Below are positions 34,361 through 48,126 of a stretch of DNA of 64,000 bases, in pieces. Source of the DNA: Dactylonectria macrodidyma (lineage: Eukaryota; Ascomycota; Sordariomycetes; Hypocreales; Nectriaceae); assembly GCA_020744425.1 (NCBI GenBank), contig JAGMUV010000004.1, forward strand, positions 2,976,001 through 3,040,000, written 5' to 3'. The notes below the pieces were generated by a model. That model worked only from the letters and a program-made list of their open reading frames with translations, was not told where the DNA came from and searched no databases. Position 1 is the first letter of the stretch, and each line of letters begins with the position of its first letter. The translations under genes were made by a program, and so were the position numbers.

Positions 34361-37300
34361 TAATTGAGACTCGGAGATGTGTGGGATGGTGGATGAAGGG
34401 GAAGACGCTCTAGATTAAATATCCATTGTCCTCGACGACAAGCAGCCGCAGCCAAGCTGTAGCACCAGCCCAGCGGAGTGACGAGGGAGAGGCCGGGGGG
34501 AAGGACCACCCACCCTGGCCACGCCTTCCCTGCAGCCCATCCACAGCCCGCACGCCCATCCCCACACCCTCTCTACTGCCCTCTTGCCTGGTTCTGCACC
34601 CCCAGAAGACAGACCCCCAGAAGAGAGACCCAGTGCATCCTCTGCTCAGAGGGGGGTGTCTCTGGTCGGACTTCAGAAGCGCTACCGCCACGCCCACGCC
34701 CGCCCCCCGCCCGCCCCCTGCCCGTCCCACCCCAATCCAAGTGGCAGAGGGAAGGGGCACCCCAGCACCCTCTTGCCTCTAGCCTCCGTCTGCATCCTCC
34801 TTCCCTCAACCATCCTACGCCAAGTCCAGACCAGGCTACTGCCTTTCTGCCACTGTGTTGCGTACAGCCTCCAAACCTGCCCGCCTACAGCCCAGTCCAC
34901 AACTTGTCCACAACTTACCCAGTCCTACGAAGTACGGCTTTCAAGGGCCCTAGAAGCCCTGGCCTGGCGCCGGCCTCACAGGGCTGGGCTGCCCGCCCGT
35001 CCATCATTAATGCCCCGTCCAGTCGCCCCATCCATGCCCAATCGACCTTTGCTCTTCACCCATTGCTCATCACGGGGACCTAGCCACTGATGAGCCTGTC
35101 CACTGAGCCTGCAATGGACCCGTTTGTGTCCCATTCAACCATTCTCCCCAATGACCGCTCTGTGAAGCCGCCGGCCCCCAGAATTGTCCTCCATTGTCCA
35201 GTCCCTCCGTGCGTTTTGCCGATTGCCAACGGGCATCCTGCAGTGATAACCTTCCGCCAGACCTAGGCCAGGCCTGGGCTTGGGCTTGACCTGCCTTGGT
35301 TTGTTTCCAGTTACCCATCGCTTCTTAGCGCTGCTTCCATGGGCGTCCTGGACGAGGAGGCGAGGCAGGCGAATTCACCATGCGGTCTTTGCTGCTGGTG
35401 CTGCGATGCTACAATGGGGAAGACCGAAACGTGCATCTCGCCGTCTCGTTAACTCCATCTAGTCGACAAATGTCATCGCTAACCCCGTGGCTCTCCGCGT
35501 CAAGTGTCTATCTGGCGCCGGAGCGCCGGTTGCCTACCAGTCTGCCTGCCTGCAGGTGTGAGTTAGGTGCGCGGGTTATGTGCCGCCTGTCTGGCCTCTT
35601 CAATCCAAATCTGCAGCCCAGAAGAAGCGGAGCGCAGGGTGATTGTCGTGGGACAAGGGAGGGGGTGTGGAGCGTCATGGCTGCTTGAGGTGTGGCAGAG
35701 ACAAAGATACCGACAGTACGTACCCTGCACATGCCCACTGGATTCCATCACTCACGCGCGGCAGAAAGTCACTGGCTTGTGGCCTGTATAATCATTTGAG
35801 TTGCGGTACGTACGGTTCAGTTACTATTGTTCATCCGATACCGTCACGTAGCATCGCTGGTGGAGAGAACGACTGGGCGGAGGCGGAGATGGAATGGCGG
35901 AGAATGGCCTTACTGCTCTCTGCTTCCACTTGATGCAACTCTTGCTTGCTTGGGCTTTGTTGTTGGGCTTCTCAAGAAACCAGGTCGCCGCGTTTCCACG
36001 TCGACTGACCAAGCAAATGGAACATCGGGACATCAAGCGCCTTGCAGCACAACATGGCACAGTACAACACATAACACACCACACCAACAATAGACTGTAT
36101 TCTTTCCTAGATCCTGTAATAGCACATCCAGATCACAACAACAGCACAACTCATAGCTAACGCTCAATTCCCAAGGATCGGAGTGCAGCACAGGGTATGG
36201 CCAACGTCGAGCTACACGCATCAACCAGTTTGATCAACCAGCTTGGACCCTCGACCCAGTGCAAAGGCCCCATACCGGGTATCAGCCCTGCCACCACAAG
36301 CACCCAAAAACAACCAAGACCGCATCCAAGACCAGCAGCAAGCCCAGCGCCAGAGCGAACCGGGGACCAGGGCTCGGTTCCTCCAGTACATCCAAGCCAT
36401 CCCAAGGCAAGCGTGTGCCACTTCCTGCTTCCACCTTGTGGAACCCCGAACTTCAGTAGCGTAAGAATGTGGGCAAATTTAGCCCAGATTCTTTTTTGGC
36501 ATCACCAAAAGTAACCCACACGCTTCAAGCTAGCCTACGCCTTCCGCTCAGCAGACGCCCACTGACACCTGCGACCACGCCCCCTCCAGCATTCGTTCCA
36601 AGGTACCTTCGCCTGATCCCCAAACCACTGCCTTTCGCTCCCAAGGTTCCAAAACGTCCCCAGCAGCACCTCAACGCAACCTGGACACCACTTCTCACGG
36701 TCTCGAACCAACCAGGCTCCGTCCCCAATGTCCGCCTTCCCGGGGTTCCATGGCCGGGCCGATCATCTGCGTCTGGCGCCGTCGTAGGGCTGTGTGACGA
36801 AAGCATCATCGTCCCCATCAACCCCCTCTGGCACTTCTAGCAGGCTGGCACTTATGGTATCCTGGCATGCTGGCAGGTCCACTCAACCTCAACTGTCGCT
36901 TGTCTTGACTCCAAAGAGCCCAAGTCACGTCTTGACTCCCAGTCATCCCGTCCAGTCCAACCCCTCAATGTCACCGACCCCAAGCAGCATGATTCTCTCT
37001 TTACTTGGCTTGGATCAAAAGACCCTTGTCGTTCCAGAGATTCCATTCACACTCGCCCAACCACATGGGATAGCTCAGGCACCACGGCTTCAATGCCCTC
37101 CGCATGGCTCATACCATTACCCTTTTGGCCCCCTCGGCCTCTCATTGCCTGTGCCCTGCTAGCCTAAACAGTACGTACATAGTGGTTCAAAGGCGAATCA
37201 ACAACTTGGAACCTAGATTGGTTTGCTAGGAGTCGCCGTCGGATAGAGAAACCACCGACAACGCTGCGCCTTGTCTTGCCGTTGCCTTGTGGAACACCAC

Positions 37301-40245
37301 AACCTAGCGAGTCGGCCGACTCCATCTGCTATGCACCACGGTCAGTGAACCAGTCGCGAGTAATCCTAGGAACCACAACAGTGACTACACATTGACCAAA
37401 ATACATTGCTCATTTAGAATCTTTGTAATTGCAGCAGTGGGGTGATGCCACAGGGCGCGGGTGACCTTATTTCGTTTCTCCAAAGTACTAACACGTATTC
37501 ACCCTCCAACAAGCCCAAGCAACCACAGGGCCGGCTCTCCAAAGCCGGCGTCACAGGCGCCCCTCGATGAAGCTTCGCCAAACTCCGGCATCTGGTTTGG
37601 AAACAAAGGGTCCTCGAAACTCCGCTCTCATAAGGCCTAGCTCCGAAGACGATAGGGAGATGACTGACGCCATCCCGCAAAGGGGATGCCATCAAGGAGT
37701 GATTTATCATCGTGGTAGCTAGGTTTGGGTGAGTGGCAAAGAGTCGGAGAGGGACGATTGCCAACCACCAGTAGAAACTAACGCAGGGCTCCTGTGATAA
37801 CATGGCATGCACATCATCCAGCATAGGCTCGAATCAGAGTGCCTGATGGGTCCTTAGCGATGACGCTCGAGCACTGCCTGCAACGGCCCCAGAAGAATGC
37901 GTCCCGCCTTTTTGGATTTTTGGGAAACTCAGGCAAGTTTGGCCGCTGTGCTCGGGGGCCCACAACGGCGATCGGAGGGTCGACCAACCGAGGGGCTCAG
38001 TGCCGCCGCCGCCGTATTAGCGCGGAAGCTTTTAGGGGAAATTCCATGCGAGATGCGAAGTGAAAGGGGGGCATTGGCAGTGTCTACTCCGTGCTTTGCT
38101 ACGTGGGATTAGTGCGCTCAGCCCGCCGGGATGTAGCTTCGAGCGGAAATAGGCGAACAACAAAACATGAGACGAAAAGGCACCAGAAACACAGGGTCCT
38201 GGCTGTGAAGAAAATGTCCTGCATGGATCACGGTGGTGGTGGGAGGTGTCAAAGCTCGGGGGCCGGGCGGCGGCAGCGGGTGGCTCGTCCGCTGTCGATG
38301 ATAGACACTAAGGGTTGGCTAGATTGTTGTTTGGGTAAAGCAATTACTACAGAAAAGCACCCAACTAATTAACGGACATGGCAGGTACAGTGGGCAAAAG
38401 ATGTGTGCAGTCCCCCATCTCATCTCATCCGGGACGGGTTGCTGCGGGTGCAGGCGCCTGTGTGTGCGTATGGGCACCGGGGACCTGGAACCGGGACCTG
38501 CAACGCACAGCCAGCCAGCACCTTGTGCTACGACGCATTTTACTGTTCTTCGTAGCGAGGGTTCACACCGTTGGCGGCGGGTGGTTCACCGTTTTGGCGA
38601 GTTTCCATGGGGGGGAGTGGGAGCCAGTTCCGGTCCCAGGTCCCCGTTATTGTCTTCCCCCCCGTCACAGACCTTCTCAGTCATCACAGATACCCGTCCA
38701 CAGAACCACATGGCAAGGGCACGCCCGCCCGCTATCCGCCTCGCATGTCGACCTCATTTGGCAGAGCAAAAGGCGGAGGGCACAGCCATGGCCCATGGAG
38801 GATTCCCCCGGCCGGGCCCAGCTATGCCTCATCGGCAGGGCAGGGGGGACGTCGAACGGGCAAAAAGAGTCAAAGAGACGCGCCAAAGAGAAGGCCGCGA
38901 TGGATTCGGACGGGCCTCATCAAAAGAGAGTTGCTGGGGTTGTTGCTGAGAATGCCAGGTTGTTTGAGAGTGCGAGGGTCAAGTCCGAGGGTGTGAATGA
39001 GAGGGCATGGAATAATGGGAGAGAGGCATGGGTGGGGGATGGGACAAGGGCCATGGATGACGGGGGCGCTGTTCTGGGAGCAACAACGTGCACGGGCGCT
39101 TTGTAAGGCACGAACAAAAATAAACTGACTTACAAAGCGCCACAGATGCGCATCGCCGGCTCGCCATTGGGCCGAGTGCGAGTCTCCATTCCTGCTGGCC
39201 TGCTGGCCACCAACACAGCACACGCGCGCAAGAACAGCCTCCCCTCATCACCCATCCTTGCTAACTACACAAAAGAAGAAGAGCGACGCCCCCTCCCATC
39301 CCCCTTCCCCCTCCTTCCTTGCCCATGTTCGACGCCGATTCGACCACCAGCCGCACAGCGTCGCAGCGGGTTTAGCAGGGTAGCATGGCTTCTCCTCTCC
39401 TCTGCGTCTCTCTTTTGAATCCTCCTCCTGTATCTGTTCTTTTACACGCTCGCAACGTTTCAACCGGCCATTGCTATAACCGGCCGCGGGCTGCTTAATC
39501 AAGGACGTCAATCACCTCTTCCCCTCCCCCATCCGTCCATCATCGTCTGCTTTAGAGTTCTATCCTGCGGGCGTCGTTGCAGCGCAGACAGCCGCTCACT
39601 CACTCGCTCACTCTCACTTCATCTGTCCCCCCTTGTCTCCCCTCTCAAGTAAGCCGTCGATCGTCGTCGACGCTGGGCCCTGGGATCTTGCACGCGCTCA
39701 AGGTTTGGACTAACAGCCAAGGCGAGTTGCATCCTGCGAGGATTAAAAAATCTCCGAGACGCTTTCCAAGGGCGCGCCGCCGCAAGGGTGGGGGGTGGGA
39801 GAGGGGAAGAAGGGTGACGGGGGCTAATCTGGATGCGTGCCGTGTCAAAGCAAAGAGAAACTGTGAAAATGCGCCTTGCCAACTGTTTTAGGAGCTTGGG
39901 CCCTGTGATATGTTTTGGCGAGCAATAGGATGGGACCCGCTTCTCGTCAATTGCTTCTTGTTATGCGTTGTTCAGTGTGCTTTATTCCATCGACGGGTGT
40001 CTCAACGTCTTTCTTCAGCAAGCGGACCGGTTGGTCGTCAACGTGTTGTTAGTTGACCCTAATCCCCTGCCAAGAGCCGTTGGGTGTAAACCCTTTTTTT
40101 TCGTTTCTTTTTCCTCACCTGTCATCTTCATCTGCCTCGACTATGCATTACTTCTTGCGTCTCTAGCGTTGACCCAGCAATCGGACTAAGGATTCACATA
40201 TTCATGACGGATTGTTCCTTGCTTGGGCCTCAATTTCATCCATGC

Positions 40246-40272
40246 TCCATCCATCCATCCATCCATCCATCC
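40246..40272. repeat. (TCCA)n microsatellite
   Basis: Nearly seven perfect TCCA units. Confidence 0.9.
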
Positions 40273-40586
40273 CATCACTTCTCCTGAACGCCCGCACACC
40301 CACCACCCGGGTAGGCGACCCGGCGGATATTGTGACACACGTCCCAGAGTTGCGCGTTTGATTGACGACGTTCAGAAACAGGGCAAGCAATAACAAAAAA
40401 AGTATGAAGAAGCACAGACGGCGTGTTCCCATCAGGATGCGGTACCCGTTGCGCGTGGAATCGTGGGAATAATAGTATAAACCTGGTCATAATGTTGTCA
40501 CGCGCAGGATTGGATTCCCTGCCGGGCGGGTAGCAAGCGAGGGAGCGCTGCGTGACGTATTCCCCAGAAACGGGCTGTATCAGAAG

Positions 40587-40606
40587 TCAATCAATCAATC
40601 AATCAA
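40587..40606. repeat. (TCAA)n microsatellite
   Basis: Five perfect TCAA units. Confidence 0.9.
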
Positions 40607-43600
40607 TGCCGCCAAACTCCGCCATCGTAGGACTCTTCTTTCATCCTGTATTGGACGGGCCCGGCCCATGTCTTAGCCCATCCTGCCGGCAGTTCTGTTG
40701 TTGGATGACTGCATTTTCCCACTAGATTTCCACTCGGAGAGTTCCTTTCTTGTCCTTAACGACACGACTACAAGCAGAGAGGAAGAGGCGGGGCAGTGTA
40801 TCGAGGAGTTGAACAAACGTGCGAACAAACCCGGAGCCATGGCCCATGGACGTCCGCGGAACTCCACACCAAACATTTCTCTTGCAATGCCCAGCCCAGC
40901 CTCATTTGGCGGCCCGTAACTTGAATTTTGGAACCCAAAGCGGGTTGGGAAAAAGCCAAGACGTTGCCTCCACCCAAATCTCGCTGGTATCTGTCACATC
41001 ACATAATATCTGCGTCTTAGAAAGCAGAGTGAGGCCCCACAGCCGGACTTTACCACTGGCGCCGTTTTCTCCGCGTCTCCGGCTCCGAAAAAACGGCTCG
41101 AATCCCCGATCATCGCAAGGCAGGAGGATGCTCCGTCGCCCGTCCCATCGCTCCGCTCCGAGTCCAAGGGCTAAACAGGAATTTTGCAGCTTCATCCCCA
41201 ATCCTTTCTAGCGTCCTAGGCCTTAATCCGTCTCATTTCTTCCAGAGGGCCAATCAAGCCTGGACTCTCCCCCGCAGGGGGGAAGTGAAGCCAAGTGGGA
41301 AATCAGGCGACTTTCTGCAACACTACGGATTCAAAGCTGCTTGTTCTCAGAACCTGTAGGGGTCCCCCCGCAGTTGAACGGCAAAGGGGGCACGCACGTA
41401 ACACGGCCCGCGACGAGGCTTGTGTGAACAAGACGACAACCGCCACCTTGGAATTGGTTTGGAATCCATCTTTCTTTCTTGGTGTGTTACTTCGTAGAAC
41501 GGGCTCCAGTTCTTTTTTTCACAGCTGCCCCCGTGCCTCTAAGGGCGTGCGGGCTGCGAGAGCCGTCCACACTACAGAAGACTTTGTAACAAGCACGGCA
41601 TCCCGTCACATCGCCTACGTGCCGGTTGCACTAATTCGATGCGAAGCGTTCGACGGACATCGGGCGCCGGGATGAAACAATCGCCCCTCCAACCTTGGAC
41701 GGCAGACGGGTTTTTCGTCCGTATTCCTTTGCTTGGTCCGCGCGCTCAATTCGTTTGTCAGTTCACAACGGTTCCCGTCCCCGTCCGTCCCTCGTCCGCC
41801 TCTCGTCCGTCTCATCTGCCCAATCCAAAGCCCCCCCTGCCCAGACATATTCCCCCTTCAGCCTTACACCCCAGACCACCGGGATCACCGTTTTTTATCT
41901 TACTCGAGAAACAATGAGACGGAGTAAATCACAGAATGGGAAATAAAACGGCCTCAAGAGGAAAGAAGAGTAAAGAGGCATTACCAAGCTCATTTCGTCC
42001 TTGTGCAGGAAATTATACCATCTTGCAACCTTGATCCCTTCCCGCTAGAATGTTCACTGTGCTCGGCCTGGCTCTCGCGCGCGCAGGAAGCACCACACCA
42101 GAGCGGAACTTGCTGTTTAGCTTGAACGAATTGCCCCATTAGAATCGACGTCGTCGGCTCGTACCCGCACATCCCCGTTGCAATTAATCCCCCCTCTTAA
42201 TTGTTATGTAGTATGTTTCGGTCATGGCATATCGTTGCTTGCATATGCGCTGGCCGCCTCTACAACTAGGCTGCTCCAAATTAGAGGCGCAGCCCCTTGG
42301 CCCCCCCTGACATTGGGGACTTTCGCGGCCCCCAAAAAAAGCAAAGGGACGGCCCCTCGCAAACAAAAAACGTTGGAGCTTCCCTGATCCGGGCATATCA
42401 ATCGAAGGACCCAGCAAGTCCACCCGTTCAGCCCCAAAACGTCCTTTTCTTCACCCCCAGCGTTCCCTCCCGCGCCTAGACGTATGCTGGTACCGTTAGG
42501 GGTTCAATAGCTGTTCGCTTCCCCTTGCGCCTTGCCCGTCCAATCGTCTCTCGCCGTTGCCAGGCTGCCGCCCGCCTGCCCCTGAGGCCGGCATAGGGAG
42601 GGACAAGAAGCCAGTCTGTAACGGGGGGCGGTACGTGGCACCGTTAGATCAAAACGAAAGCCTCCTTTTATCCATTTCCAATGGGGGAGAGAATAATAAC
42701 ACCATATTCTGTTGTTTTTTTGACATGCCTAACATGCCGGCTTTCAAACGTTGACGCGGCCGGGGCGTAGAGGGTGTCCTCAAACAGTTGCATTCCACTT
42801 TCACCTTACACTGCATCAACCAAAGGACCAACTTGCTAACTGGTCACGATGTGCCTCTCTGCGTCTCTCTGCCTGCCTGCCTCTCCCTACCTGCCGGCCT
42901 GCTACCAATCTTAGGCCAAAGTTTTGAATTTGCGTGCTTATCGCTCCAAGCACGGCCGCTGCACTTTGATCACCCTCCCCCCGGTCCAGGCTCTCCAGCC
43001 CTATGAGGCCCGCGGAGCTTGCTCCCAGATTCTAGACCTTCAGGCCGCGAGTGCATCTTCACAAACCCGCCCCATTCGGGGTTCCATAGCCCGCTGGGCC
43101 AATCAGCAAGGACGCATGGTGTTCGGCAGCTTTTTACTCCCTGCCTGACACAGCTTTCCTGGCGGCCCGACAAAAGATCTTTGGGGGCTGAAAAAAGACA
43201 CCAATGATGAGAGAGCAGGGAGGGCGGCCGCCGGGTCGCTGGTCGGTACGTACCTGACCTACCCAAGCTCGTGGGGAACGTGGGCAATCTGGCAACCAAC
43301 CAAACCACTTCCTGTCCGTCTACAAGTTAGCTTGACTTTTCGGGGCCTGGGTGAGGAGAGGGGGGACACATGTAACCAGTAAATCACCAAAGCTCATCAA
43401 TCAACATGATAATTAAAATGCTGTAGTAATAGTCCCTAGGATAAGGTCATATCGCGCACACGCAGTCACTCAGTGTCCCTCCAATGCCGTTTCATCCGGT
43501 AAATCCCGGACTGGTTGCTTTCACCTCCATGAATGGTCGGCAAAAAAGACCGCCCAGACCGGCTTTCCTACGCCCAAGCGTCAAGCGTCGACCACGTAGA

Positions 43601-44570
43601 TCAGATGAGAAGAGGGCCAAGGACCAGGCGGGGAGGGGAAAGCGGATGAATGGACGGACACATATCGTCATCAAACAACACAACACACACGAGACTGCTT
43701 GCCAGCGATAAAACATCAACAATGACATCAACATGAATATGAACGCGAGTCCTTCGGCGTGGCCGCTGCGATTCCTCATGCATGCGGCATAGACTACATT
43801 CAGCACACATATTACAGCCTCAATGTGAAAGAACATTCCACCAACAAGCACCGAAGCAGGGACTGAGGGGCGCCAAGGCCCCAAGCAAGTCTGCAGGTAC
43901 TGTAGAGCTGTTGACGGGGGAGGCTTGGCAGGAGCAGCAGCACTCATTCACTCACTCACCAACCACTCACTGTCACTCTCTCTTCAGTGAGAGTAGTAGC
44001 CCGTCGCCCGCTCGTCGACGGCTAGGACAGGGGGCAGACAAAACCCTAGGAGGGGAAGGGATCCCTGGAGGGGTGGGCGACCAGGCGCTGGCTCAGCCCA
44101 CAGAGTGGAGGTTGCGTCGAGCCTTGGGGTGATTCCCAGTTGAGCCAGCACCCGGGGCCTAAAATTTGGGTGTCCCGGGAAGAAGGGGGCACTTCGTTTA
44201 AGGTTCTCACCTCTCAGCCACTGGGTCGGTTTGTCGTCAACGTCTCACTGAACAAGAGACAGGCATGTGCTATTGCATGTATGTAGGTATGGAGGACCCG
44301 GCCAAGATTTGGTTGGCGAGAGCCGTGGGAATTGGAAGACCAGCAATACCCGCTGGATTGATCAGGTTTCGGTGAACTGAAAGGGGCGTGAAGAAAGCAT
44401 GGGGATCACGAGCTTTGGACACGAGCTCCAATGAATCGGAGACTTCTTTTTGCACAAATGGTCCGAGAAGGAATCTTGGTTTCGTAAAATGTGATTGCCT
44501 GAAAGGAGGGGCCGTTCAATGGCTTGGGACTCTTTCCACGGTTCCGACTACCCACCTCATCTGTTGATTT

Positions 44571-44612
<42 letters not shown>

Positions 44613-44630
44613 TTCGTCGTCTTCGTCTTC
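44571..44630. repeat. (GTC)14 microsatellite with imperfect tail
   Basis: Fourteen uninterrupted GTC units (44571-44612) followed by mixed TTC/GTC. On the minus strand it reads as a poly-Asp run inside a 106-codon frame that has no other sign of being a gene. Confidence 0.9.
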
Positions 44631-45823
44631 GGTGGCCGTTGAAAATGGAGACCGGACTTTTCGTACATCACCAAAATCCGGTAGGCGAAAGTTTGAGCTC
44701 CATCCTAGATTTCTTGGGTGACCCACTCCGGTCCCCTGTCACCAAAGCCGCCGCTGGACCATGTCCCATAGAGACAAGGCTGCCTACCCTTGTGGACCGT
44801 GAATTTTCCGTCTCTCGCATTCGAAGAATGGGCACCAACTGGGTCCTCAAGGGTAGTCGAAAAGCTCTTGGCGGGCTCCAGTTTCTTCTCGGTTGCCTTC
44901 CGTTCGCCTCTGTTCTGTATTCGTAATGTACGTACTGCGGTGGGCCAGGGAAAAGAGAGGGATCGCGAAAGACCCCTGGCATGACAAATTGTCCGCAATT
45001 GATAGCTGCCACGAAGGATGACAAAGTGCCCGAGCTTCAACACTTACCCCTCCCATCTTGCATGTTTCCCGGCCGGCTATCAAAAACGAAGCTGTCTGAA
45101 CCCACCGCAGAGGGAACCCGTCGCACAATGAGTCCTGATGCAGCAATAGCGTCCATCTGATATCAATGGCATCGATTCACAGATGCCAGCCCATCAAATC
45201 TCCCCGGCCAGCCCTGTGAGCCAGTCGTGGCATTCATGGGGGCCGAACTCAAAACAGAAGGTCAGTGATGGGTGAGGGGGGTGGACGTTGAATGTCCCCC
45301 GTGGGTCCAAGGGACTGGGATGGGTTGCATTGCGAATGCGAACAGACAGCGAGTGAGAATGTGGGTTAAGTTTCTTGTGTCCCCGATCACGTGCGAATGC
45401 GAGACAGGCACAAGGAGATACCAAGTTCAACACACCCCTCCCCTCGTTACCCACACCACAAGTGGCGTAGATCAATCTCTGGTGGTTCGGGGGTGCAAGG
45501 CGAGGCGTTGATACGAGGGTTACCATGTATGCAGATCAGAAGCATTGACAACGACGCGAGAACAAGAAATACAAAGCGGTGACTGTAACAATATTCCTAC
45601 TGCACCGATAGCAGGTGGCGGCGGGTTGAGCCCAAAGCTGAGCAGCAAAAGGACCCAGTGGCACAAGACAGGGCTGCAGCTCGCCGATACAGAAACGCGC
45701 TTGAAGTCATCGGTGACGGGTAAAATGGGGTCAAGCGCGCCGCCGAGCCGTAACGTAGTGGCCAAGGTTGACTTGGAGGGGCCTTGGGCTAGCTATCCCG
45801 ATGGGCGATGGAGCTTTTGAGAT

Positions 45824-45858
45824 GGGGGGAGGGGGGGGGGGGGGAGGGGGAAGGGGGA
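45824..45858 (+). repeat. Poly-G tract, G-quadruplex candidate
   Basis: Runs of 6, 14, 5 and 5 G broken only by single or double A. Enough G-runs for an intramolecular quadruplex on the plus strand. Confidence 0.8.
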
Positions 45859-48087
45859 GCTACGCCGAGGTGCCTTGTTCGATTGGAACTCGCAGATCCC
45901 GCCATTTCCTGATACACGCATGCAACGCAGACAAGGGCGGGAAGCTTGCTGGTTTGCCGGCTCTCCAATGTCCGTCCCGGTCAGTTGAGCCTGGTGACTG
46001 ACCGATGCGGGGGGAGAAAGGACCCCATGAGGGAAGTGAGGAGGAGTCGGCACTCGAGGGGCTGTAGGGCTGCAGCAGAAATGGGCTGTTCCTAGCGGTG
46101 AGTCTAGCAACCCGCCTTCGGCGTGTCCGGGACACCCACCAAGAGTCCCCGCGGCCGCGTCTGCGTGGGTAATTGGTGATGTCGAAGCGGTTGATGCTGC
46201 TACCTACTGTCCTATGACAGATATCATGCATGCACGTAGGTACCACGGCGCCCGTGCCTGCAGTGCATATCTTATGTATGGACAGCGGTGGTACAGGAGC
46301 TGGAGTGGTCGCTTCGCTGCATGGAACTCGACGCAACCCGCACGCCCATCCCCCAGCCTGTCTCTGTGTTCGAGAGCGATGATATTGCTCAAACAAGGCC
46401 AGAATAGTGGATGGAACTCGTGGCCCAGCCCTCTTTTTTTTCCTTGTTCTTATTTTCTCCTATCCCCTGCTTCTATTCATCTTGACAAGCAAGAGCCGCC
46501 CGCCGCGGGTCGGGAGACAAGGGTGCAACGTTTGAAAGTGTTGAACGAATTGCTGGAATTGGCATTTGCTCGGGGGATCGGAGGAGGGGACGGGGGTTCT
46601 GTGACTTGGCAGGCGGGGTGGGGAAGAATTTGGGTCCCGGGTTTGGGAAAAGCAGACAAGGGGGTGTGATGGTCCCCAAACCCGCTCAGGGAGGGTGTGT
46701 GGCTCGCAAACGACAAGCAGGGAAAGGTATGTATCCTCCCTCGTAGGGCTGAACGGGAACAAGATGAGGTGTGGGCCCTGATTGGCCCTTGTTGAACGAG
46801 ATGCCTGATACGGAAAGAAAGATACCGGGGCCTAGGACAATCCCATCTGCACATGTCCTTGTCGGGTTTTGTCCATCCTAGTCATTTTTCGGGGGAGAGC
46901 GGCAAAAGTGAAGGGGGTTTGGGGAGCAAGGGCTCCATCTATCAATTGACAAGGCGATGGAGCCTAGGACCCAATGATGCGTTATGCAGAGCAAGCTACA
47001 GGATACAGCAGTGCGGCCACCTTCACAGTTCAGCTTCCAGCTCTGGTGCAGCATGTACCACGGTACCTGGCTCTTGTTGCTTTCGCATTGCCTTTGGGCG
47101 TTCGATAGTTGACGCAACTGGCATATGGGATTTATGGGGTTCAGGCATGGGGGAAATTCGAACGAGCAAATGGGATGCGTTTCCCAGAAACGGCGCAGCA
47201 TGGCGCCCGGATTGGCCTAGCGCAGGGCTGGCGGCTGCGGCTGTTGGAGAGAGAAGAAGCGTTATGGTGAGACATGGCCCGCTGCGGCTCAAGACATTCG
47301 GAAACAAAGTAACCACCTAGCAAAAACACCATCAGTCCAGGCCAGCCATGCACCGTCGCCGAGGTGTCACTTCGGGGTGTGTGTCTTGAGGGGACGCACA
47401 TGTGCTTTTTCGTTTCCTTCGTCATGTGCATGCGGCGAGAAACGCCGTCATTCTGCTTCGACTATCATCATGAGTCGAACAGGCAGCAGCATTCTGAGCG
47501 GCGCTAATGACCACATGTGGACAGCATGTGCCGCCAACAACAACGCACGCACGTTCTTTCGGTGCTGTAACCGTATATGATGGTGCATCATGTTGCGAAA
47601 TCGCAGAAACGCTACCGCAACTGATCGGAACTCCGCGGCGTGGCTAGCGGGGGGAGAAGAGGGCAGGGGGGAGCGAAGTGACATTGGAAGGGCGGTGCTC
47701 CGCCACTCCCGGGGGCCGAGCCACTCACGAGCAAATAAACTGAGGCTGGAGAGAATGAAGTCAACGTTCCATAACCTAGGCCTAGTAGGGGCCTGCACAA
47801 TTGCGCCCCTCCCCTCCTCTCTCGAATGGGGGATTTTGTGACTTGTTGTGTGTTGCATAGGTAGTGAGGTGGTTGTGTTGGTGTCGTTTGCATGGCCCCC
47901 AAATAACCCACACACTCGTTCCCCACTATTTTCTGTCCCCAAAAGCCAAGCCACACCAATAACCCCACCCTTTTCTGGTCCCACTTTTTTCCATCTGCCA
48001 TCGACCGCCCTTTCAACGTGGGAGACACTGCGATTGTATGGCGAAAAGGCGGAGGACGGTATCCTGGTCGCACCTGCCCGCCGCCCC

Positions 48088-48126
48088 AAGGCGCACAAGG
48101 CCGCAAAGGCCGCAAAGGCCGCAAAG
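48088..48126. repeat. Nine-base minisatellite (AAGGCCGCA)
   Basis: About four tandem units, the first imperfect. Confidence 0.85.

Noticed and set aside
38378..39106. 242-codon plus-strand frame
   Set aside because: No recognisable domain, three overlapping open frames and no promoter or intron pattern that fits.
41085..41120. GGCTCGAATCC, a tRNA B-box-like sequence
   Set aside because: No matching A box at the right distance and no cloverleaf stems could be drawn.
44406..44726. 106-codon minus frame with a poly-Asp run
   Set aside because: The acidic run is just the (GTC) microsatellite read in one frame; flanks show no protein family.
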